Source: Locusta migratoria (taxonomy: Eukaryota; Arthropoda; Insecta; Orthoptera; Acrididae). Taken from it: DNA of 64,000 nt. Where the stretch lies: contig CM048751.1 in the NCBI GenBank assembly GCA_026315105.1, positions 335,078,649-335,142,648 on the forward strand. The letters are read 5' to 3'. Shown here piece after piece: positions 1 to 11,425 of this stretch. The translations under genes were made by a program, and so were the position numbers. The notes under the pieces were generated by a model. It saw nothing but the letters and a program-made list of their open reading frames with translations, did no database searches and was not told the origin of the DNA. Numbering within the stretch: the first letter of the stretch is position 1; each line of letters starts with the position of its first letter.

Positions 1-1510
1 ACTTTCACTCTGCAGAGGGGTGTGCGCTGATTTGAAACTTCCTGACAGATTAAAACTGTGTGCCGGAACCGGGACTCGAACCTGGGACCTTTGCCTTCCG
101 CGGGCAAGCGCACTACAGACTTTGCTATCCCGACACGACTCACGATGCCGTCCCACAACTTTACTTCCGCCAGTACCTCGCCTCCTACTTTCCAAACTTC
201 ACAGAAGCTCTCCTGCGAACTATGCAAGACTAGCACTACTGGAAGAAAGAATATGGCGGAGACATGGCTTAGCCACAGCCTAAGGGATGTTTCCAGAATG
301 AAACTTTCACTCTGCAGCGGAGTGTGCGCTGATATGAAACTTCCTGGCAGATTAAAATTGTGTGCCGGAACCGGGACTCGAACCTGGGACCTTTGCCTTC
401 CGCAGGCAAGCGCACTACCGACTGTGCTATCCCGACACGACTCACGATGCCGCCTCACAACTTTACTCGCCTCCTACTTTCTGAATTTCACAGAAGCTCT
501 CCTGCGAACCATGCAAGACTAGCACTCCTGGAAGAAAGGATATGGCGGAGACATGGCTTAGCCACAGCCTAAGGGATGTTTCCAGAATGAAACTTTCACT
601 CTGCAGCGGAGTGTGCGCTGATATGAAACTTCCTGGCAGATTAAAATTGTGTGCCGGAACCGGGACTCGAACCTGGGACCTTTGCCTTCCGCAGGCAAGC
701 GCACTACCGACTGTGCTATCCCGACACGACTCACGATGCCGCCTCACAACTTTACTTCCGCCAGTACCTCGCCTCCTACTTTCCAAACTTCACAGAAGCT
801 CTCCTGCGAACTATGCAAGACTAGCACTCCTGGAAGAAATGATATGGCGGAGACATGGCTTAGCCACAGCCTAAGGGATGTTTCCAGAATGAAACTTTCA
901 CTCTGCAGCGGAGTGTGCGCTGATATGAAACTTCCTGGCAGATTAAAATTGTGTGCCGGAACCGGGACTCGAACCTGGGACCTTTGCCTTCCGCAGGCAA
1001 GCGCACTACCGACTGTGCTATCCCGACACGACTCACGATGCCGCCTCACAACTTTACTTCCGCCAGTACCTCGCCTCCTACTTTCCAAACTTCACAGAAG
1101 CTCTCCTGCGAACTATGCAAGACTAGCACTCCTGGAAGAAATGATATGGCGGAGACATGGCTTAGCCACAGCCTAAGGGATGTTTCCAGAATGAAACTTT
1201 CACTCTGCAGCGGAGTGTGCGCTGATATGAAACTTCCTGGCAGATTAAAACTGTGTGCCGGAACCGGGACTGGAACCTGGGACCTTTGCTTTCTGCGGGC
1301 AAGCGCACTACCGACTGTGCTATCCCGACACGACTCACGATGCCGCCCCACAACTTTACTACCGCCAGTACCTCGCCTCCTACTTTCCTAACTTCACAGA
1401 AGCTCTCCTGCGAACCATGCAAGACTAGCACTCCTGGAAGAAAGGCAAAGGTCCCAGGTTCGAGTCTCGGTTCCGGCACATAATTTTAATCTGCCAGGAA
1501 GTTTCACAAC
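1..1510 (-). repeat. Tandem array of about 302-bp units with tRNA-like core, ending in an inverted arm
   Basis: The landmark ACTTTCACTCTGCAG recurs at 1, 303, 592, 894 and 1196, giving periods of 302, 289, 302 and 302 bp; the short unit lacks about 13 bp of TTCCGCCAGTACC. The two units starting at 592 and 894 look identical. On the minus strand each unit holds a tRNA-like stretch (A-box-like TAGCACAGTCGG, B-box GGTTCGAGTCC, acceptor-like GTGTCGG and CCGGCAC ends). At about 1443 the sequence switches to the opposite orientation (B-box on the + strand) and ends in GCCAGGAAGTTTCA. The array continues beyond the left edge. Open frames across it on both strands are by-products of the repeat. Confidence 0.9.
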
Positions 1511-1920
1511 AACTGACTGCTTTATTTTGAAGTAGCTTTAGTTTGGTTAGTAGCGGATGGTGACAACTGTTTGACTGCCCGTGAAATTACTCCTGGCACG
1601 TAATTCAAAACAGGCTGGGGCGATGAGCAAATCTGTCTTGATTTGTCCTGGATGTCCTGACTGGTGTCCTGGTACATTGCTGGGGCTTCAATGTGTCACA
1701 GTTTGGGCTATCAGAGAATGCCAGATGCCCTTTTCACATTGCTGAATACTTCTTCTTACACACCGAACATCGCTTCGTTCTCTATAGCAACCAACAAACT
1801 AGCTGAACTGCACTCCTTCCCTTATTATGTGATTCTTGTGAACAATGCATCAGTTCTATATAACATTCAAATATTTGTAAACTGAAGGGACCAAACTGGT
1901 GAGAACATCGATTCCTAGTC

Positions 1921-2065
1921 TTACAAACCCCTTAAACTAACTCGAACAAAGTTACGGTAAGGAAAACACACAAACTCGCCCGAGGGAGGGCTCGAATCTC
2001 CGACGGGAGCGGCCACACTATATCCGTGACATGACACTTCCGACCGGACGGCTATTCCCGCCTGG
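1921..2065 (-). mobile_element. tRNA-derived SINE fragment
   Basis: The minus strand reads a degenerate tRNA-like segment with a B-box-like AGATTCGAGCCC followed by CTCGGGCGAGTTTGTGTG and a CCTTACCGTAACTT tail, resembling the SINEs at 10881 and 31481. No clear target duplication is seen. Confidence 0.4.
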
Positions 2066-3175
2066 TTCTTGACACAATGTTCAGCTATGATTGAAAAATC
2101 ACCTTTGTATAAATTACAAATGAAATAGCCTTTAGGTCACAAGGACACTCGTCAGAACTGACGCACTTTATATCTGTTACAGTAACTATGTTGCTGTAAT
2201 CTCATTAAATGGAGATTGCCAATTAAATCAAGCAAGTGAGACTGAATCTAAAATTGGTGTAAGTTTCTCGTTTAAAGTTTGCTATTTAAAAGCTCTAATT
2301 AAATCTGCCTGAAAGAACCTGTTGAGAGACTGTCATATACTGAGCTTATAAAAATCTAGCACACAGAGGGAACCGCATTATTTCTTTACCTCTCGTCTGC
2401 CAACAAATATTAAACACATATAGCCGTGTTAACTCTGTATAAAATCACCAGTCTTTCTAAACATATATGCGCAATGTAATAAGTTAATGAGGCCTAATAA
2501 TACTATTTTATACACATAAAAATGAAACAATGGGAGCTCTGACTCTGCGTCAACTATTTCTGGAAATTAGATTTCAGTAGCAAGAACTGATTACCTTACT
2601 GGAACGTGAACATTTACATTTGAAGAAAATTTCAAAATTTGCACGTACCATGCAACAAAAATAGAACAATGCCATAATCAGTAAAATGAGGGACTAGGTT
2701 GAGCTGAAATAAGAAAATTAGTAATCATTAAGTTATTTATTTTGCTAAAGAAACAGTAGACAATAATAGTGATTACAATGGGTTTGTACAATTCCTTTCC
2801 ATACAAATATTCTCGTCCTCTTGTTACAAAATTCCTCTTCCAATATAATACATCAAATAAAGTTTCATCTCCCTCTGGCGGGATACATTGATAGGTACAT
2901 AATCCAATTAACCAAACTCGGCACGTGAATCGTAGCCGACCAACCGGATCGTATAACACGGTGACTACCAAACGCCTATACTCTAGCCTAGCCTCCATTC
3001 GACTGTTTCAACTAACCTAATGTCCATTACCCGCCTCAGCGGTCAAAGAAGCTGCTGTAGCGCAGATACGACATCGCAGTTACAAAGATATTATGGTGTG
3101 CAGTAGTTACAAACATCAACTGAGAATATTGAAGCATATAATAAAAGAATTTGACATATCCCGGAAAATCTGTAA
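2066..3175. other. AT-rich stretch without recognised gene
   Basis: AT-rich sequence with no motif, long frame or repeat that I recognise. It could contain the missing first exon of the protease homologue, but no ATG plus signal peptide plus phase-1 donor stood out. Confidence 0.5.
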
Positions 3176-3916
3176 CTGACTGTAATAGTATACAGGATGA
3201 CTTAGACAAAATTTCTAGTTGGTGCGAAGAATGGTAGCTAGCTCTCAATGTAGAAAAATGTAAGGTGATGCGCATGAGTAGAAAAAGCAATCCCGTAATG
3301 TCGCGTCGTTCAAATATCTAGGCGTAACATTGCAGCGCGATATGAAATGGAACGAGCATGTAAGAAGAGTTGTGAGTAAGGCGGACAGCCGACTTCGGTT
3401 TATTGGGAGAATTTTGGAAAGATGTGCTTCACCTGTAAAGGAGACCGCGTATAAAACGCTTGTACTACCACGTCTTGAGTATTGCTCACGTCTTGAGTAT
3501 TGCTCAGCAGATCGGTTTGAAGGAAGACATAGAGGCGGTTCAGAGGCGAGCAGCTAGATTCGTTACCGGTAGGTTCGACCAATGCGCGAGTGTCACGGAA
3601 ATGCTCCTTCAACTCAATTGGGGATCGCTGGAAGAAAGACGACGTTCTTTTCGTGAATTTCTGTTAAGTAAATTTAGAGGGCCGGAATTTGAAGCTGAGT
3701 GTAGTACGATCTTGCTGCCGTCTACTTACATTTCGGGTAATGATCACAAAGACAAGATAAGAGAAACTAGGGCTCGTACGGAGGCATATAGGCATTCCTT
3801 TTTTTCCTCGTTCAGTTTGGGAGTGGAATAGGAAAGGAAATGCCTAGTAGTGGTACAGTGTACCCTCCGCCACGCAACTTACGGTGATTTGCGGAGTATG
3901 TATGTAGATGTAGAAA
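3176..3916 (+). pseudogene. Truncated CR1/L2-like LINE: C-terminal reverse transcriptase region
   Basis: The translation contains DLDKISSWCEEW-like, MKWNEHVRRVVSKAD, VKETAYKTLV and VQRRAARFVTGRF motifs and ends near a TAG at 3829-3831. These are typical of the region after the YADD motif in CR1/L2/jockey-type LINEs. The copy is 5' truncated, has an internal stop (TAG at 3237) and a deletion near 3300. A short untranslated tail ends in TGTATGTAGATGTAG. A closely related copy lies at 59045-59915. Clade assignment is by motif only. Confidence 0.75.
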
Positions 3917-4192
3917 TAACTATCTTTAGCCTATAGCTGCCTACTTTCAAGGTAACCCTAATATAACACGTTATATAACTTCCTATTTGCGACAGAAGAA
4001 ACATATCAAACAATACTCATATAAGATACATTTATGATCACACGATCATTTTCTGAAGGATAAAGAGATTTGATGGTAGTATGACCTTTTCGAATGCACG
4101 GAAAGGTTCCGTCTTTATATATTCCTTTATTAATCCATTTCAGATGAATGACGTTTCGCACGATAGTAACAACGACGTCTGTTCTGTTTCAG

Positions 4193-4291
4193 CGGCTGTG
4201 CTGCCCGTCCGCCGCATCGCACACAGCGGCCCTCTCAGGAAGACTGGCCTCAAGCAAGGACGCATCGTCGGTGGAAAGGAAGCCGAAGAAG
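4193..4291 (+). CDS. Protease homologue exon A: propeptide and activation site
   Basis: Acceptor AG follows a pyrimidine-rich run at 4179-4190, and a GTAAGC donor starts at 4292. The exon begins with the last two bases of a codon, encodes a basic propeptide (RR at residues 6-7, RK at 15-16) and then GR|IVGGKEAEE, the classical trypsin-type activation cleavage before the mature N-terminal Ile. It ends in phase 1. ATG codons at 4081 and 4144 are in frame without splicing, but the peptide they would add does not resemble a signal peptide and the acceptor is strong, so an upstream exon is preferred. Confidence 0.82.
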
Positions 4292-7200
4292 GTAAGCCAC
4301 TCTTCTGTCCAAGCATTCTGTGAAGGTCTAATGATAAATTTGTAAAAATTATCACTTGAAACAAAAATATGGGGTATGCGAAATTGAATTTCATATACAG
4401 TTACTGCCTCACGAAACTACATCCAAAGTGGCGACCATCGCCAAAACAATTGAAGACCTAACATTCTAAATGTGCTAAGGACCAAAAATAAACTTCTGAG
4501 ATAAGCGAAAAAACTGTATTGTTTGTCGTACGAAATTAATATACACAATTTTCAGTATTATACCGTTTATTAACATCCACTTAATACAAATTATAGAGCA
4601 AGTCAAGAGAAAATTGCATAGAACTGGCGAGAAGAAGAAAATTAAAAACGTGAAAGCAGAAGGTGTCTTACACATTGCGTTATTCAGACTAAATGGGCCA
4701 AGTCCAACAGAGATATCAAGCTGTAGTGCTGGACGAAACATATCTATAAATAGGAAATGAAACAATGACAGATAAATATCTTTAGTTTGCAGCATAATTA
4801 AACAAATCAGCAAAAAACTGACTATGAAGATGTGGTATAACTTGTACTCTAGCAAGCAAGTGTCTGAGTGTTCTGAATGGGAGAGAAGGGCGTGTTGAAG
4901 TAATTACTTCTTGTAAATCATCAGGTACGTAATATTTAACTACATTCTTGCGCATTTCTATTAAGGCAAAATTTTTATCACAAGATAGGAAACTGTGGCC
5001 TGAAACCAGATACTTATGCATTATACAAATAGACCACAAGCCACTGCAAACATGTACATATATATCAGTACACGGTTTTTTTTTTTTTTGTCCACAGCAC
5101 TTGTCACTCCAAATCACAAGTTTCCTTTTTTTTACCAGCTACGCTGATAACACTTTTAGTGCAATTCAAGACATGGAACAGGCATGATGCTATGCTGTTA
5201 GCTCCTCGAGACCTTTCACCCTCATGCCATAAACACATCAATGCTTCACTGATGTCATGAGCATGAACACAGAAGTTGATTATCGAACACATTTAGAACG
5301 AAGAAGGCTGTGTAGTTAACACCAGTGCCATCTGTCAGTGACTGTAAGAACCTCTTACATTTGTCCTATGACAAAGCGCTTTTAGTATAACATTCTTGCA
5401 TTTATGTAGCACCTTTAGAGCGAAAAAATCAGTTTTGAAAAACAAAAATGGTACTTAGTACATTTAGAATGTTAGGTCTTCAATTCTCGATCTTCGGAAA
5501 AACTATTACCTTAGTAAGTAAAAAAAAAAAAAAACAAAAAAAAAAAAAAAAAAAAAAAAAACCGTTGCTCCGTTCAAAAAGTGTCGAATCAGAATGTAGC
5601 AGGGCTTAAAACTCTGTTGACTGTAGGAATCGATAAATGACTTCTAAAAACTCGCACTTCTGATGGGCGTGTTTTGGAAACTGGCTATCTCAATTTTTGT
5701 GTTATTGGAATAATCTGTTAAGATCTAAATTGCTGCCTTATTATCACAATTTTTTGTAAAATTAATGTCTTCCTACAACCACCCGCAAGAGAGGATTTCT
5801 TTCTTCGCTCTGGCTAGGTTTGCGAGACCAGTAGCTTCTGTTTCACTAAATTTTTAAGCATGTCGTTACTGACACCTGAAACATCCGACAAAAAGCGGTG
5901 ACATAGTTAATAAGTAATTGTTTAGTCATTGTTTGGCAATCTATCAAAAAGCGCGCGGTTTTGTCATCCACAGTACGATAGTTTAGAAGTATCTAGTTTC
6001 TGAAAGTGGGCCCCATTTTTATTAGGTGAATTAATGGGTAACTAGTTACTTTGTGAACAATAAAACTTTCATTGTCCATTGTATACAATATTAAATGGCA
6101 AGATAAAGTCATCCATCCTGTGAAATTTGCAAGATTTTATATTATGATGAGAGTGCAGTAGACGGTTCTGACTGAGGAGTAAAGAGTGATCATGTCAGCA
6201 ATAGTGAAATTGATGAAGAGAAAGTCGTTCAGCCTTACGGCACAAATGTGGTCAAGGCTACGTGGTATGGAGCGCGCATACACGAGGCCCAGCGGTGGCC
6301 ATTACGCGTTAGGGGCATGAATCGTTCAGCTATGCCAATGTCGAGATAAGTACCGGTAACAAAATAAATAAATAAATAAATATGTTAGTAAATGGAGGGC
6401 AATGAAATCCAATGTCTACTGAAGTTACAATTTACATAAATATATAAGAAAAAGTCATCTCGAAAACATCTTAGAAAATCAAATAGAAAAATGAACAGAA
6501 GGAATAAAGGTACAAACACCAAGAGTAGATGCTCTGTTTGCTTCATTACTTGCTATAAAAATGTTTTGTACATTTCAGATAATTATGTTTATACACAAAC
6601 TGGTATATGTTACAGAGAGGACACCAGAAAATGGTTTACGCCCGAAACATGATGTGAGAATAAAATAAATACTTTAGTTTCAACAGATATGAGACTTTCG
6701 CAGTAATCTAAAAGAATTTTTAAAATCAGTTATATATTTTGGATGGTGACTGTTGCATACATACACGAAGACTTCAGTCTGAAATAACTTCTAAGGAGTG
6801 TGCCAACAGTTCGTCAGGATAATATGTGTCCGGTTTTCGGAGAGCTGAACCGGACCGGGCTCTAATACTCCCGGGTTATTAAGGTCGACTCTCATTTCTT
6901 TTGCCTGTGAAAACGACAGAGACCGACAGGACGGGTACACATTGCCAAATCCAGACTAATTAGACGATCCCGACCAGGGGAAAAAATGAATAGTGTTTGT
7001 CGTGAGGTTGTGAATAACAGGTAGTGATGTAATGGTACGGTGTGTGTGCAGGCCAGTTCCCGTACTCGGTGTCCATCCAGTGGCAGCTGAGTGGCGTTTC
7101 GTCGCACTTCTGCGGCGGCGCCCTCGTCAAGGATGACGTCGTCGTCACCGCCGGACAGTGCGCCCACGTCGTCACGTACGGGCTCACCACTGTGAGTGGC

Positions 7201-10200
7201 GAACCTTATGCTCAACATTTTTCATGTGTGTGTTACCAAACATTATTTATAAGCCTCTGCAGGAAATTGGAAATCTAAATGCTCCACTAACGTATGGGTG
7301 AGACGATCTAGCTTTTACGGTATGTACCAAACATGGGCGCTATCATGTAATTTGCCATAGTGAACCTGAATCTATTTTTTTTTTTTTTTTTTTTTTTTTT
7401 TTGGAAAATTGAATATCAACATTTTCTGATAAGTGTGGACTTTAGTCATTTCGTTCATTAACGCTTCATACGTGATATGCTCAAGAAGGGCTGCTAAACG
7501 AAATAGGCTTTACAAGAAAACAACTACGCTACTGATACAACTATATGCATCATAGTTCTCCATTTTTGTATTATTCATTAATAGTAATTTAGTACAGCAG
7601 AACTTAACAGTGATGTTCCATAGATTAAAAGAGCTCCAATTCTGCCCAATGAAGAGAATGGAAGGAAGATTCATATTAATGTCCCACCGACGGCGAGGTC
7701 TTTACATACGTAGTACAAACTCGGATTGTTTGAAAAGAGTAACCTTCTCAGCATTTGCCTGGAGCGATTAACGGAAGTAACGGAAAACCGCCTTTTATGG
7801 AATATTGCTGCCCAGTGTGGGATCCTTATCAAGTGGGTTTGACGGAGGACATCGTAAGAGTCCAAAGAAGGGCAGCTCGTTTCGTATTTTCACGATACAG
7901 GGGAGACAGAGTTAGGGAAGTGATACAGGATCTGGGATGGGAATCATTACAACAACGGCGCTTATCGCTGCGGCGTGGGCTACTGACGAAACTACAATCG
8001 CCAACATTCTCCTCCGAATGCGGAAATATATTGTTGACTCCCACTTACATAGGTAGAAATGATCATCAGACTAAAATACGAGAAATCAGAGCCCGAACGG
8101 AGAGATTCAGGTGTTCATTCTTCCCGCACGCTATTCGAGAATGGAATGGGAGATAAAATAGTATAATGGTGGTTCGATGAACCCTCTGGCAGGCACTTAA
8201 ATGTGATTTGCAGAGTATCCCAGGTAGATGTAGAATTCGAATCCAGTGCGGTAACCCCCATACCTCCTCCTTCGGTTTTACTAAAGAAGAGTTACTTGCC
8301 AATAAAATGCTGTATCATCGTCATTTGTACTGAATATACGATCTTTTCACATTTACGACAATCTTTGGTCCACTAGTTTCCAATCGACTGATATCAAAAC
8401 AAACAGAGTATCTTTTCAAATATTGTCGACACTAGCATGTAAACCTGTACCACAAGTTGTGATCAACAACAGTGAGAACGTTGGTAAGACTGAAAAATAT
8501 TGATAAGTATGTTTTCAATAGCTGTATGGAAATTATGTAAGAAGACCAGAATAATGCATAAGAAAAATACGCAGTTCCAGTAGATTGTAAGAACTGTGCT
8601 TCCATATAAAGTCCGAGCGAGGTGGCACAGTGTTATCATACTGGAAACGCATTCGGGAAGACGTTGGTTCAAAACCAACTCCAGCCATTCAGATTTAGGT
8701 TTTACGTGATTTCGCTAAATTACTCCAGGGAAATTCCGGTAAGGTAGCTTTGGAAAGGGCACGCCCGATTTCCTGACCCATTCTTACTCAAAATTACGAG
8801 CGTGAGCTCCGTCTCTAGTGACCACGCTGTCAACGGACCGTTAAACCTGAACCTCACTTCCTCTCTAAGGATTCCATGGTGCCTGTTAAATTACTGATCT
8901 TTCTACTGTGTAAGGTGCTTTCTCTGAAGGAACCACTTCGAGAAAGTAAAGTAAGTTGTCACATTACGAACAGAAATAAAATAGGACTAACACATCAGAC
9001 AGATGGTCGGAGAGGTACATCGACTTCAGAGAAACTTTTAGTATGTGGTAGTTGAGCACTATTGTGGTACAAGGTTGAAACGATAAGGGGGTGGAAGATA
9101 TGGGCGTTGAAAGTTACCGACTTCTATAAAATTCTACGTGTGCATGTAAATATTTTGCTCTTCAGCAAAATCTTCACAATGGAGACGAACGATCATTCTG
9201 TGTTGTTGTAGTACAAAGTCTCCCGTTGTACACCATAGAAGTTCCGTGCCGAGAGCTGTAAGAGGGTGAAAGATATAGTGGTTGAAAGTCGTGAGCCTAT
9301 AGAAAATTCAGACTGAAGACCAGCGATGCCTTTTGACCATATAATAGTAAAGAGATTACATACACCGAAACGTGATGCACATTCTTCAGATGCTTTTATG
9401 AAAATAGCGTACGAATAAAGTAAAATAAGTGCATATTGCAGATTGAAAAGTAAAACTACTAAGAAAGATACCAAAGCGTAAGAAAGAAATTTCGCGTTCT
9501 CGATCCTTTTCTAAAACGACAGAAAATGGCGCTGAAAAGTGAATCTACGGACAATAGAAACTTGAAATTTGTAGACGTTGTGTATCTTACACTATAAGCA
9601 TCAGAGATTTTTCGTATTACACCCCTCTACTCCCCAACAGGGTGAAATAGGGGCGAACTTTTTTTTAATACTTTGCTATTCAGGCAATTTTTGAAGCAAG
9701 AAATTTAACACTTCGGATTTAGATTTTTATTGGAATTTTTAAAACACGTGTTTCGATATTTTTGGAAATCAAACCATTAAGCGAGTGAATTAAGGGAAAA
9801 TGTTTTAATTGTGCTATTTTGACGCTAGAAAAGCGACAATTTGGATTTGGAACCATCGTTAGAATTAAATTCTGCCATCAATTGTGCAATGGGGGTGGAA
9901 CGTAGTATCAAAATACTTGATTAGGAAAGCATTTTTAAAGCTAAATCTATGAAAATTTACATTTAGAAGTAGAAACAACCAATGCAGGTCATTCAGTCTA
10001 CACTTGCGAAGCCCTGGAATTAAGCTAATTAGAAAATAAAATGAATGACGGAACGTGTTCTGTCTATTTTCGTGTAGTGTTCAGTTGTACAAGATCGTGA
10101 AGTCAGACCTGGGGAATGATGTCAATGGAATTTGTCGTCTTAATCAGCATCGAAACCTTACGAAGGTGCTGCATGGTCTTACGTGAGAATCATGGAATTA

Positions 10201-11375
10201 GAAAAATTTATACGTAGCGCATATATTTTACTGCGCAAAAGCACAGGACTTGTCGATACCGAACCAAATATGAAGAGTGTGGTAAAAGATGCAAACGGTT
10301 TGTGGTTCCCAGTCTTTGCTACCTAAGTATTTATTCACACACAGTGGCAAAAGTTGACTACATATCGTGCACTCTCGTCTGCCGTGTCTCGTTCGTGATA
10401 GATCAGAGGAAATAAAATATTGCAGGTAAAACATTTGATATAAAACAATTATGTAATGTTCATCGAAAACAAAACGGATTGTCTCTGTTGCAGGAGAATA
10501 AAATTTTATTCCTCAGTGAAGCGTTTCACCCTCGTGGCGCATCTTAAGATAGGAAGATAGCGTGATAGGGCAAGGTGCGAGGGAGGCAAGAGCGATTTCG
10601 TCTTCATGGGGTTGAAGGTATTGTTTCAGTGTCGGGCCATGGTGTGGAGGAACTTTACAATGTAATGTATTTGTTTAGAAGCATACTCACACTGGACTAT
10701 TACAGACTTCCATTTTTTTATCACTGTTGTTTAAGTAGGGCTGCACAATCGTAATTGACACGTCTGTGGCTGGTTGCAGGTTGTCGCTGGTCGCGTTTAT
10801 ATGGACGAGAGTGTGTATGGACAATCTACACTGTGGGAGATATCGCACCCGGAGTACAAGGTTGTCAAGTAAGTATCGCCACTCGCTTCGGCATGGCCGC
10901 CTAGTCTAAGGAGCCCATTCGAGTCGGAGGTGCAAGTCCTCGCTCGAGTAGGTGTGTGTGTGTTTGCTGTCCTTACCATAAGATGTTTTAAGTAGTTTGT
11001 AAATGTAGGGACCGATGACCTAAGCCTTGTCTTGTCTGGGATAACTGGGACATGGCGTATAATCTATATCTATAAATGTGAATGTCTGTTCGGTGTACGT
11101 TTACCACGTCTGAACCACAGGACATAATGAACTAAAAATTTGTACAGTTACTAATGTTTACCCGGGGAAGGCTTTAGGCGCGGTTTTAGGGCGATCGGAT
11201 GGATATTTAATAATTTGAAGAATATAACGCGAAATGCGGAACAATAATAACTCTGTGAAATTATATTTACTTTTTGAAAATAGTTTTATCGATTCCATTG
11301 TTGCTTGAGGGTTGATAATGACAAAAGGGTGGGGTATATTGGGATGGAAATTTATCGATATATATAAAATTCTAC

Positions 11376-11425
<50 letters not shown>

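Noticed and set aside
20..1483. Overlapping open frames of 70-175 codons on both strands across the left array
   Set aside because: They follow the 302-bp repeat exactly, occur on both strands and contain the tRNA-like sequence in translation. Repeat by-products, not genes.
1..1510. Regular repeats as a CRISPR array
   Set aside because: Units are 302 bp and identical throughout; there are no short repeats with unique spacers, and the context is eukaryotic.
4081..4192. Unspliced start of the protease homologue at ATG 4081 or 4144
   Set aside because: The added peptide is not hydrophobic enough for a signal peptide, and a strong pyrimidine tract plus AG precedes 4193.
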